This document shows positions 1 to 6,205 of a stretch of 8,615 nt of DNA, one piece after another. Positions within the stretch are counted from its first letter, which is position 1. Each line of letters opens with the position of its first letter. Position numbers and translations under genes: made by a program. The stretch comes from a bacterium (lineage in GTDB: Bacteria > Planctomycetota > J058 > JACQDU01), in NCBI GenBank assembly GCA_016200955.1, contig JACQDU010000473.1, positions 1 through 8,615 on the forward strand, given 5' to 3'. The notes under the pieces were generated by a model. That model had not been told where the DNA came from and made no database searches. It saw only the letters and a program-made list of their open reading frames with translations.

Positions 1-339
1 GATCCCGAGCTCGTCGATCGCCGTGATGAGAGCCTGCGGGAGCCCTTGCCCTCCGTCCTCGGGCGGAGCGGCCATGGTGGGCCACCCGTCCTCGCGGTAG
101 CGGTCGTAGGCGTCCTTGTATCCGGGAGCGGTCGTCACGCGGCCGTCGTCGTGGCGCACGACCGCGGCCTCCTCGTCTCCCTTCGGGTTCAGGGGAGCGA
201 GCACGTCCCGCGAGAACTTCGCGGCGGCGTCGAGGATCAGGTCGAGCTGCTCCCTGTCCGCTTCGAGCGCTCGCGCGATGTCGAGGTGCTCGAAGAGCGC
301 GAAACGGAGGTCTCGGAGCTGCATCGGGTGTTCGGCCAC
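1..339 (-). CDS. Acyl-CoA dehydrogenase, DmdC/large type, N-terminal fragment (runs off left edge)
   Basis: This is the first 113 codons of a flavin-dependent acyl-CoA dehydrogenase, which introduces an alpha-beta double bond into an acyl-CoA. The N-terminus is that of the large (about 600-residue) subfamily that includes 3-methylmercaptopropionyl-CoA dehydrogenase DmdC. It shows the opening MQLRDLRFALFEHLD (residues 6-20), KFSRDVLAPLNPKGD (41-55), a PGYKDAY stretch (72-78) and GW followed by PPEDGGQGLP (85-101). The catalytic and FAD-binding parts lie beyond the edge, so the substrate cannot be inferred. The GTG start at 339 is chosen because AGGGAG (bases 347-352, read on the minus strand) lies 7 bases upstream; the ATG at 324 has no such site. 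The gene follows the 406-2088 gene on the same strand after a 66-base gap, so the two may be co-transcribed, with no obvious shared function. Confidence 0.88.
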   Translation of the reverse strand, partial: MAEHPMQLRDLRFALFEHLDIARALEADREQLDLILDAAAKFSRDVLAPLNPKGDEEAAVVRHDDGRVTTAPGYKDAYDRYREDGWPTMAAPPEDGGQGLPQALITAIDELGI

Positions 340-405
340 GGTTTCTCTCCCTGAGAGCCAAAGCGCCGCGCATCGCGCGGATCCGTGCCGATTATCGCAC
401 TCCTC

Positions 406-2088
406 TCAGCGAATCTCGACGTCGGGCGCGGTCGTCTTCTCGCCCGGGAGGACCTCGAACGTGGGAGCGCCGGCGTCATCGAAGGGGTCGCCGGCTCCGA
501 CCTTGACGAAGTAGCTCCCGCGGTCGAGCTCGGGGATCGCCCACGCGCCGTTCTTGCCCGTGAGCACCGGGCCCCACGTCTTCATGCCGCCTCCGTGAAT
601 CTTCTGCACCACGACGACCTTCACGCCGGGCGCGCCCTGGCCTCTCACGAGCACCCTCCCCGTCGCGGAGCCGCGCGCGTAGAGCGTGAGGACGACATCG
701 GGCGGCGCCTGGCCGGGGGGCCGGACTCCCACGGAGACGAACCCTCTCTCGAAGCCCGGCTTCTCCGCCGTCACGTCCTGGTTTCCCGTGTCGAGCCCGC
801 GCAGCTCGAACACGCCCGTCGCGTCGGTCTTCACCTCGACGCGCTGCGAGCGGACCGTCGCGCTCGGGATCGCCTTCCCCGCCTCGTCGCGCACGATCCC
901 GCGCACGGAGGTGAACATCGCCTCGAGCGCGAGGCCGACTCCCTCCGCGTTCACGCCCTCCTCGAGACGAAGGATCGCCCAGGCTCCGACGCGCGTCGCG
1001 TCCCGGACGCGCAGGCGGCACTGGCCCCAGCGCATGCCCTCGAGCTTGAAGGAGGCGTCGGCTCCCAGCTCCTGGTCGATCTCTCGCGAGAACGTGGTCG
1101 GGTTGTCGACGGTCCCTCGCACGCTCTCGAGCTCGAACCGGAGCACGATCGGCTCCCTCGACGAGAGAAGGTCCGGCGGGAGCGCGACCTTCCCGGAGAC
1201 GTCGCTCCCCTTCTCCACGAGGAGGTCGACGATCGACTCCTTCGAGGCGACGATCGTGGTGTAAGCCTTGTCCGAAGGCACGAACCCGGCGGCGCTCGAG
1301 CTCACGGTGTACTTCCCCGGAGCGAGCGCGACGCGGAAGACGCCGGTCCGGTTCGTGTCGCCGTCCCACTCCGTGAACGAGTCGCTCGAGACCTCCGTCT
1401 CGAAGCCGTCCTCGTCCACGACCTCGAGGATCGCCTTCGCCGGCGCCGCCCCGTGGATGTCGTGGATCATGCCCGCGAGGATGCCCCACGCGCCCACCGA
1501 GAAGCGCGCGACGATGCGCGCGTCGCCGCGCTTCCCCGAGAACGACGCCGGCTGCGCGAAGCGAGCGTGCCGCGCGGTCCCCACGATCGTGCCCTCGTCT
1601 CCCACGGGGTCGAGCGCCGCCTCGCCCAGCTTGTTCGAGGGGCGCGCCGTCAGCTGTCTCGTCTGCGTCCTCGCCTCGACGACCGCTCCCTCGACGGGTT
1701 GACCGTCGGGACCCAGGACGAGGACGACGGGCCCTCCACCTCTCCCCGGCCGCGCCGGCGGCCGCACGCGCGCTTCGTGGGGCGTCGCGCTCCCGTTCGC
1801 CGTGCTCGGCGCGGGATCTCCCGGGTTGCTCGGCGACGATGAAGGTGAGGAAGACGACGGGGTCGGGGAAGACGAGCTCGATCCCGGCGTCGGAACGAGC
1901 ACGGTCGCGCTCCCCGGGTTGCTCGCGTTCGTGCGGTTGTCTCGCGTCCGGTTCGTCGTCCGGCGCCCCCGAGGATCCTTCGAGGGAGAGTCGTCTCTCA
2001 CGAGGAACGCCACGGCGAGCCCGCCGAGCGCCAGGGCGAACAAGCATGTCCCGACCGTGGCGCGAGCGCTCAAGAGCTTTCCTTCCAT
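406..2088 (-). CDS. Membrane-anchored protein with tandem carboxypeptidase-regulatory-like (Ig-like) domains
   Basis: A protein of 560 residues whose function is not recognised. A short basic N-terminus leads into one hydrophobic segment (residues about 11-30) with no clear signal-peptidase site, so it is probably an N-in, C-out anchor. Residues about 31-115 form a low-complexity linker rich in Ser, Pro, Thr and Asn. The rest resembles repeated beta-sandwich carboxypeptidase-regulatory-like units, roughly 119-200, 203-292, 296-392, 394-470 and 474-560. The clearest is the fourth, with VRGIVRDEAGKAIPSATV, then TDATGVFELRGL and a terminal VVLTLYA. Such domains are usually structural or binding modules outside the cytoplasm; no catalytic motif is visible. 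The start is uncertain. The ATG at 2088 has no good ribosome site, whereas a TTG at 2073 (codon 6) sits 7 bases after GGAAGG and would give 555 residues with the same anchor. Confidence 0.8.
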   Translation of the reverse strand: MEGKLLSARATVGTCLFALALGGLAVAFLVRDDSPSKDPRGRRTTNRTRDNRTNASNPGSATVLVPTPGSSSSSPTPSSSSPSSSPSNPGDPAPSTANGSATPHEARVRPPARPGRGGGPVVLVLGPDGQPVEGAVVEARTQTRQLTARPSNKLGEAALDPVGDEGTIVGTARHARFAQPASFSGKRGDARIVARFSVGAWGILAGMIHDIHGAAPAKAILEVVDEDGFETEVSSDSFTEWDGDTNRTGVFRVALAPGKYTVSSSAAGFVPSDKAYTTIVASKESIVDLLVEKGSDVSGKVALPPDLLSSREPIVLRFELESVRGTVDNPTTFSREIDQELGADASFKLEGMRWGQCRLRVRDATRVGAWAILRLEEGVNAEGVGLALEAMFTSVRGIVRDEAGKAIPSATVRSQRVEVKTDATGVFELRGLDTGNQDVTAEKPGFERGFVSVGVRPPGQAPPDVVLTLYARGSATGRVLVRGQGAPGVKVVVVQKIHGGGMKTWGPVLTGKNGAWAIPELDRGSYFVKVGAGDPFDDAGAPTFEVLPGEKTTAPDVEIR

Positions 2089-2248
2089 GAGAGGACGTCG
2101 AGCACGAGAGAGAGTTTACCGTCCCGACGAGCGGCGAGCTCCAGCACTTTTCTTGCCCGAACGAGCCGAGGCCCCCGGATGCGAGCCCAGGCGAGCGGCA
2201 GCGAGCCGCGGTGAAGATCACCGGCCTCGGCTTCCGCCCGAACCAAAT

Positions 2249-2266
2249 GCCACGCCTTGACGTGGC
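2249..2266. repeat. Inverted repeat, 6-bp stem
   Basis: GCCACG (2249-2254) and CGTGGC (2261-2266) are perfect complements around a 6-base loop. On the minus strand the stem is followed by ATTTGGTT, which is only weakly terminator-like. It might end transcription from the ubiD side or be incidental. Confidence 0.4.
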
Positions 2267-2277
2267 CGACCAAGATG

Positions 2278-2302
2278 AATTCTTCTCTCCGCGAGAAGAA
2301 TT
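2278..2302. repeat. Perfect 10-bp inverted repeat in the AT-rich patch
   Basis: AATTCTTCTC (2278-2287) and GAGAAGAATT (2293-2302) are exact complements around a 5-base loop. It is the longest uninterrupted stem in the window and sits in the most AT-rich part of the gap. No T-tract follows on either strand. It may be an operator-like dyad upstream of the minus-strand gene at 406-2088 or a transcript hairpin. Confidence 0.55.
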
Positions 2303-2353
2303 GGATTGTTAGTAGAACAGTAAGCTCGCGGAGACGCCCGTCGTGCAACGTCT

Positions 2354-2372
2354 GCGGGGGATGCGCCCCCGC
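2354..2372. repeat. GC-rich inverted repeat, 7-bp stem
   Basis: GCGGGGG (2354-2360) pairs perfectly with CCCCCGC (2366-2372) around a 5-base loop. It would be a very stable hairpin in RNA of either strand. No T-run follows on either side. Confidence 0.5.
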
Positions 2373-2414
2373 GTTCCCTAGACCGCGGGCATCGCTCGGG
2401 CGCGTTCGGTTGCT

Positions 2415-2439
2415 GCCTCCTCTGTCCGCACAGGGAGGC
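2415..2439. repeat. Inverted repeat, 10-bp stem with one bulge
   Basis: GCCTCC (2415-2420), a bulged T, then CTGT (2422-2425) pair with ACAG (2430-2433) and GGAGGC (2434-2439) around the loop CCGC. No T-tract follows on either strand. Its role is unknown. Confidence 0.45.
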
Positions 2440-2483
2440 TCCGTACTCTCTTCGCGCGGCCGCACATCGAGAGGTTTTCACAT

Positions 2484-2507
2484 CTTCGTGCCTTCGCGTC
2501 TTCGTGG
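2484..2507. repeat. Three-copy 8-base tandem repeat
   Basis: Three successive octamers, CTTCGTGC, CTTCGCGT and CTTCGTGG, run from 2484 to 2507 and share the core CTTCG.G. Read on the other strand this is a CACGAAG-type repeat flanked by AACC. From memory, similar ACCACGAAGACACGAAGG-like stretches occur in intergenic DNA of many unrelated bacteria. Their function is not established to my knowledge, and I could not check this copy against others. Confidence 0.6.
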
Positions 2508-2561
2508 TTCAGGCCGTTCTCCTGTACGGGAGGCCCGCCGACGGAGATCCGTCAGGCCGCG

Positions 2562-2585
2562 CGCCGATCCGGCGCCCGATCGGCG
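2562..2585. repeat. Inverted repeat, 8-bp stem, downstream of the ubiD-family gene
   Basis: CGCCGATC (2562-2569) and GATCGGCG (2578-2585) are perfect complements around an 8-base loop. This is the first strong stem met after the ubiD-family stop at 2665, reading on the minus strand. It could slow or end transcription, but no T-run follows. Confidence 0.4.
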
Positions 2586-2664
2586 AACGGCGGAGAGAAG
2601 TCGGAGCGCCGCTCGAGCTCCTCTCCCGCGTGGCCGTTCCTCACGCGCGCGCGGTCTCGGTCGC

Positions 2665-4295
2665 TCAGGACTCTCGGCGATCGAGGTGGCCCGCTGCCGC
2701 GTCCCCCATCTCGACGCCGCCTCGCGGGAAGTACTCCCGCCAGCGCCGGGAGACGAGGCTCTCCGTCTCGGGATCGGCGAAGAGCTCCCGGGGATACCAG
2801 GGCTTCATGCGCGCGTCGATGACGATCGGGCCACGGTGGACGAGGTGGTGGCGCTTGACCTCCGTCGAGGCCGACGAGATGTCGGCGGCCGGCTCGAAGC
2901 GGGTGAACGTCGTCCAACGGGCTCTCCGAGGCCGAGGAGGACGCCCTTGCTCCCCTTGTTGACCTCGGGGCCGGTGTAGTCGAGCGTGTCCATGGAGAGG
3001 TTCGAGAAGACGTAGAGGTCCGTCTCGGGCCGCGCGCGGGCGAGGACGTGCTCGAGGACGCGCGGGAAGTCGCGGAGGTCGAGCGAGCGGTCCGTCACGA
3101 GGAGGAACTTCGTCAGCGAGAGCTGCCCTTCTCCCAGGATCCGGAACGCCGACACCATGGCCTCGCGCGCGTAGCGGTCCTTGACGACGGCCGCGCTGAG
3201 CGCGTGGTAGCCCGTCTCGCCGTAGCTCCAGAGCGCGCGCACGCTCGGCATGACGAGAGGGAAGAGCGGCGAGAGCATCTCCTGGAGATGGTCTCCCAGG
3301 AAGAAGTCCTCTTGCCGCGGCTTTCCGACGACCGTCGCCGGGAAGATCGGCTCGCGCCGGCGCACGAGCGCTTCCACCTCGATCACGGGGTAGTCGTGCG
3401 CGAGCGAGTAGTAGCCGTAGTGGTCGCCGAACGGTCCCTCCGGCCGACGCACGCGCGGCGGCACTCTCCCGACGAGCGCGAACTCCGCCTCCGCCGCGAG
3501 CGGGATCGATCCCGTCGGGCTCGCGACGAGCGGGAGCCTCTCTCCCAGGACGAGCGATGCGAGGAGAAGCTCCGGCACGTCCTCGGGCAAGGGAGCGATC
3601 GCCGCGAGGACGAGAGCCGGCGGTCCCCCGAGCATGACGGCGACCTCGAGGCCCTCCCCGCGAGCTTCGGCCTCGTGGTGGTGGAAGCCTCCGCCTTTCC
3701 CGATCTGCCAGTGGATCCCGCTCGTCCGGTCGTCGTGGATCTGGCAGCGGTAGATCCCGAGGTTCGGCTTCCCGCTCGAAGGGCTCCTCGTCGAGACGAG
3801 CGGCAGCGTGAGGAACGGCCCGCCGTCCTCCTTCCAGGAGGTGAGCGCCGGGAGGCGCGAGAGCCCGGGCGGCCTCTCGACGACCTCGCGCACGGGTCCG
3901 CGTCTCCGGTGAGAGAGCCCGACGCGCGCCGCCCGCGCCAGGAACGAGCGGGCGCCCCAGAGCTTCCCGAGAGTAGGAGGCAGCGCGTGGTCCGCGAGCC
4001 GGACGAGCTCGCGCAGGAAGCTCTCGGGCCGCGTCCCGAAGGCGAGCTCGACGCGCTTCCTCGTGCCGAAGAGGTTCGTGACGACCGGCCACGGCTTTCC
4101 CCGCACGCGGCGGAACAGGAGAGCGGGCCCTCCCGCGGCGATCACGCGGCGGTGGATCTCGGCGATCTCGAGCCACGCGTCCACCTCGGCCTCGACCGTC
4201 ACGAGCTCGCCCTCGCGCCGGAGGAGCTCGAGCTGCTCGCGCAGGCTCCTCGGGGCCGCGCGCGCGGCCCGAGCGGCCGGGGCCGCGACGCTCAC
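2665..4295 (-). CDS. ubiD: UbiD-family prenyl-FMN-dependent decarboxylase (menaquinone pathway), frameshifted
   Basis: UbiD-family enzymes decarboxylate aromatic acids using prenylated FMN. With futalosine genes around it, the likely substrate is the carboxylated naphthoquinol precursor made from 1,4-dihydroxy-6-naphthoate. Visible motifs are PVVTNLFGT (residues 70-78), NLGIYR (178-183, the cofactor region), HWQIGKGGG (195-203) and EGPFGDHYGYY (286-296, carrying active-site acidic residues). The frame runs intact for 459 codons to GLGEPV. It then continues in another frame at 2916 as WTTFTRFEPAADIS, HHLVHRGPIVIDARMKPWYP and a family-like C-terminus, ending at 2665. One base appears to be missing between 2916 and 2917. 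Restored, the protein would be about 543 residues, slightly long for the family. The GTG start overlaps the mqnD stop in GTGA, indicating translational coupling. Either a sequencing error or a real disabling mutation is possible. Confidence 0.9.
2914..2921 (-). other. Apparent one-base deletion (frameshift) in the ubiD-family gene
   Basis: On the minus strand, codons for GEP end at 2919, and the homologous continuation begins with the TGG codon at 2916-2914. Only two bases lie between them (2918-2917). Continuing in the old frame gives an Arg/Ser/Pro-rich non-homologous tail. There is no long homopolymer at the site. Confidence 0.85.
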
Positions 4296-5170
4296 GCGAC
4301 GGCCTCGAGGAGGTCGGGCCGCACGCGCGGGACGAGGCCGCGCTCGGCGCCTTCCTCGAGGAGGCGGCGGATCGCGCGCAGGCCGTCCTCTCCCAGGTCG
4401 AGCGTGCGCTCGTTCACGTACCAGCCGACGAACTTGTCGAGCACCTGGGCGTCGACGCCTCGCCCGAACGCTGCCGCGTGGGCGAGCGCGGGCGCCCTCT
4501 CTCGCAGGCCGAGCTCGATCGAGGCCCGGAGTGCGCGCGCGACCTCGCGGATCACGTCCTGGCCCAAGTCGCGGCGCACACCGTTCACGCCGAGCGGCAT
4601 CGGGAGGCCAGTGCGCTCGCCCCACCATTCGCCCAGGTCCTCGACCAGGTGGAGGCCGCGGTCCTGGAAGTTGAGCTGGCCTTCGTGGATCACGAGGCCC
4701 GCGTCGACCTCTCCTCGCACGACGGCATCCATGACCTCGTCGAAGCGGGCGAGCACGGCGTCGAACGGCCGCAGCCGGAGGTTCAGCGCGAGCGCCGCCG
4801 TCGTGAGAGCGCCGGGCACCGCGATCCGCTTCCCCGCGAGGTCGTCGAGCGCGACGGGCCGCCGCGCGACGACGCGCGGCCCGTAGCCTTCTCCCACGCT
4901 CGCGCCGCAGCGGAGGAGAGCGTAGCGATCGGCCACGAACGCGAGCGCGTGCACGGAGAGGGCCGTGACCTCGAGCTCCCCCTGGAGCGCGCGGCGGTTC
5001 AGGGCCTGGATGTCCTCGATGTGATGCTCGAAGCGGAGGCCGCCGGTCGGCACGGCTCCCTTCGCGAGCCCGTAGAACATGAAGGCGTCGTCGGCGTCGG
5101 GGCTGTGCCCCAGCCGCAGCGTCCGCGTCGCGGCGGTCGTCTCGTTCGCCCGAGCTCGCCCGGCGTCCAC
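4292..5170 (-). CDS. mqnD: 1,4-dihydroxy-6-naphthoate synthase MqnD
   Basis: MqnD converts cyclic dehypoxanthinyl futalosine to 1,4-dihydroxy-6-naphthoate in the cytoplasm, a late step of futalosine menaquinone synthesis. The fold is that of a periplasmic-binding-protein-like enzyme. Visible family features are LRLGHSPDADDAFMFYGL (residues 18-35), GALTTAAL (120-127, substrate pocket), DAGLVIHEGQLNF (156-168) with the His expected to be catalytic (H162), and a PLGVNGVRRDLG stretch afterwards. With the start at 5170 it is 292 residues, normal for the family. That GTG lies 8 bases after a perfect AGGAGG; another GTG at 5173 is 5 bases after it and equally possible. An ATG at 5269 would add a poor extension through the promoter region. 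The stop overlaps the GTG of the ubiD-family gene, so the two form an operon. Confidence 0.93.
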   Translation of the reverse strand: MDAGRARANETTAATRTLRLGHSPDADDAFMFYGLAKGAVPTGGLRFEHHIEDIQALNRRALQGELEVTALSVHALAFVADRYALLRCGASVGEGYGPRVVARRPVALDDLAGKRIAVPGALTTAALALNLRLRPFDAVLARFDEVMDAVVRGEVDAGLVIHEGQLNFQDRGLHLVEDLGEWWGERTGLPMPLGVNGVRRDLGQDVIREVARALRASIELGLRERAPALAHAAAFGRGVDAQVLDKFVGWYVNERTLDLGEDGLRAIRRLLEEGAERGLVPRVRPDLLEAVA

Positions 5171-5178
5171 CACACGCA

Positions 5179-5184
5179 CCTCCT
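5179..5184 (-). promoter_or_regulatory. Ribosome binding site deciding the mqnD start
   Basis: AGGAGG on the minus strand, 5 bases before the GTG at 5173 and 8 bases before the GTG at 5170. It argues against the upstream ATG at 5269 as the start of mqnD. Confidence 0.75.
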
Positions 5185-5240
5185 GTCGCGGCCGAGCTCG
5201 CCCCGGGGAACACGCGCCTGCTCGCGCGGCCGTCTCTTGC

Positions 5241-5269
5241 AACTTACAGTGACTAATCTGTGTTTTCAA
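5241..5269 (-). promoter_or_regulatory. Candidate sigma-70-type promoter for mqnD-ubiD
   Basis: On the minus strand TTGAAA (5269-5264, five of six matches to TTGACA) is followed after exactly 17 bases by TAAGTT (5246-5241, three of six to TATAAT). It lies in the AT-rich part of the divergent gap, about 70 bases before the mqnD start. The -10 box is weak, so this is tentative. Confidence 0.35.
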
Positions 5270-5275
5270 TAAAAA

Positions 5276-5304
5276 TGGAAAAGTCGGGAAAGACCGTGTA
5301 TCCT
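5276..5304 (+). promoter_or_regulatory. Candidate sigma-70-type promoter for menG-ubiX-mqnE-mqnA
   Basis: TGGAAA (5276-5281) and TATCCT (5299-5304) each match four of six consensus bases and are separated by 17 bases. They are placed to transcribe the plus-strand genes, about 70 bases before the menG start. The pair lies back to back with the minus-strand candidate. An imperfect dyad, CCTGA (5302-5306) and TCAGG (5320-5324), overlaps the presumed start of transcription. Tentative. Confidence 0.3.
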
Positions 5305-5361
5305 GATCTCGCAGACCAGTCAGGAACTTCAGTGCGCCCGCTCCTCGGGCGCGCTCTCGAG

Positions 5362-5366
5362 GGAGG
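5362..5366 (+). promoter_or_regulatory. Ribosome binding site deciding the menG start
   Basis: GGAGG within a GAGGGAGGGA run, 7 bases before the GTG at 5374. It supports this GTG rather than an ATG in the AT-rich promoter region (5260 or 5275). Confidence 0.65.
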
Positions 5367-5373
5367 GACGAGC

Positions 5374-6102
5374 GTGGGCGCCGGCGGGCTCGCTGTCCGA
5401 TCTCACTCCACGCGCCCCGCGGCGACGGCGGAGCGGCTGTTCGACCGCCTCGCGGTCCGCTACGACCTCACGAACCGCGCCATGAGCCTCGGCCTCGACG
5501 CGCGCTGGCGCGCGGCCGCGGCGGGGGAGCTCGCGCTCGAGCCGGGGTTCCGCGTGCTCGACATCTGCGCGGGCACGCTCGAGCTGTCGGACGCGATCCT
5601 GCGCGCCGAGCCGCGAGCGACGGTCGTCGCCCTCGACCGGGCGGGCCACATGCTCGCGGCCGGCGCGCGGAAGCGGCCGCTCGACCCGGGCCGGAGCGCG
5701 CTCCAGGGCTGCGCGCTCGCGCTGCCGTTCGCGAGCGGAGCCTTCGACGCGGCGGCCGTCGCGTTCGGCCTGCGGAACCTCCCCGATCCCCTGCGCGGGC
5801 TCTCGGAGGCGCGGCGCGTCCTCAGGCGAGGAGCACGGCTCGCGGTCCTCGAGTTCGTGCACCCGACCGGCGCCGTCGCGCAGGCGGCGCACGTCGTGTC
5901 CGTCCGGTTCTTCGTGCCGCTCGTGGGCGGCCTCCTCGGAGGAGACCCGGCGGCGTATCGCTATCTCGCGCGCTCGATCGAGGCCTTCCGGGACCTCGCG
6001 GGCGTCGAGGCCCTGCTCGAAGCGGCCGGTTTCCGCGTCGTCGTCTCGCGGCCTCTGTGGCCGCGAGGGCCGGCGGTGCTCGTCGTGGGAGAAGCAGTGT
6101 GA
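5374..6102 (+). CDS. menG: Demethylmenaquinone methyltransferase (UbiE/MenG family)
   Basis: This family transfers a methyl group from SAM to demethylmenaquinol, the last step of menaquinone synthesis. From the chosen GTG it is 242 residues, the usual size. Family features are LFDRLAVRYDLTNRAMSLGLDARWR (residues 22-46), the SAM motif VLDICAGTLEL (61-71), an acidic VVALD (84-88), AFGLRNLPD (130-138) and then RVLRRGARLAVLEF, and a YRYLARSIEAF and AGF near the end. Motif I reads GTLE where the common form is GTGD; the rest is well conserved, so I expect activity. UbiE proteins can also serve ubiquinone, but the futalosine neighbours point to menaquinone. It is the first gene of the plus-strand set, with a 103-base gap before ubiX. 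Confidence 0.88.
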   Translation: MGAGGLAVRSHSTRPAATAERLFDRLAVRYDLTNRAMSLGLDARWRAAAAGELALEPGFRVLDICAGTLELSDAILRAEPRATVVALDRAGHMLAAGARKRPLDPGRSALQGCALALPFASGAFDAAAVAFGLRNLPDPLRGLSEARRVLRRGARLAVLEFVHPTGAVAQAAHVVSVRFFVPLVGGLLGGDPAAYRYLARSIEAFRDLAGVEALLEAAGFRVVVSRPLWPRGPAVLVVGEAV

Positions 6103-6139
6103 TGACGCACACAAGCGACTCGATGTACCCGGTCCTACG

Positions 6140-6184
6140 CCAAGGCGCATGGATTGTTCAGGGGGAATGCCTTGGGGCATTCCC
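6140..6184 (+). promoter_or_regulatory. Leader between menG and ubiX with two mutually exclusive hairpins
   Basis: GGGAATGCC (6163-6171) and GGCATTCCC (6176-6184) form a perfect 9-bp stem with loop TTGG. Upstream, CCAAGGC (6140-6146) can pair perfectly with GCCTTGG (6169-6175), which uses part of the first stem, so both cannot form together. The region ends 11 bases before the ubiX ribosome site at 6196-6200. No T-tract follows the downstream stem, so an intrinsic terminator is unlikely. It could affect translation or mRNA processing of ubiX. This is inference from sequence alone. Confidence 0.45.
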
Positions 6185-6205
6185 TCGCAAATGGTGGAGG
6201 TGAAC

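Larger units (their letters stand above)
2089..2664. other. Long intergenic gap with inverted repeats and a short tandem repeat
   Basis: About 576 bases separate the end of the ubiD-family gene from the start of the Ig-like-domain gene, both on the minus strand. I find no convincing protein family in any frame. A minus-strand open frame ending at 2070 is discussed as a finding but is not called. The gap has an AT-richer patch near 2270-2335, five inverted repeats able to form stems of 6-10 bp, and an 8-base-period repeat. No stem is followed by a clear T-tract on either strand, so none is a textbook intrinsic terminator. The promoter for the downstream minus-strand gene should lie here, but I could not identify convincing -35/-10 boxes. 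Confidence 0.6.

Noticed and set aside
366..380. Hairpin CCGCGC-ATC-GCGCGG as a terminator between the two leftmost genes
   Set aside because: A 6-bp GC stem without a T-run on either strand is common by chance at this base composition.
385..1842. Long plus-strand open frame of 485 codons
   Set aside because: It is antisense to the Ig-like-domain gene, and its translation is Arg/His/Leu-rich with no family pattern. Long antisense frames are expected in GC-rich DNA.
2914..2921. Programmed -1 frameshift making full-length UbiD
   Set aside because: The direction fits a -1 shift, but there is no slippery heptamer at CCCGTTGG and I see no clear downstream stimulatory structure. Deletion or sequencing error is simpler.
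2257..2979. Plus-strand open frame of 240 codons crossing the gap
   Set aside because: It overlaps the 3' end of the ubiD-family gene in antisense, has no family pattern, and its composition changes along the gap as in non-coding DNA.
3130..4400. Recurrent TCTCCCAGG words within the ubiD and mqnD genes
   Set aside because: Read on the coding strand they are Leu-Gly-Glu/Asp codons in a biased codon set, not a dispersed repeat.
3048..4886. Long plus-strand open frame of 612 codons
   Set aside because: It lies opposite mqnD and the ubiD-family gene, which both show strong family motifs. Its own translation is Arg/Glu-rich and unlike any family.
2805..5213. A single 802-codon minus-strand protein spanning mqnD and ubiD
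   Set aside because: The part upstream of 4295 is mqnD read out of frame and is Arg/Gly-rich. The UbiD homology begins only at the GTG overlapping the mqnD stop, so this is not a real fusion.
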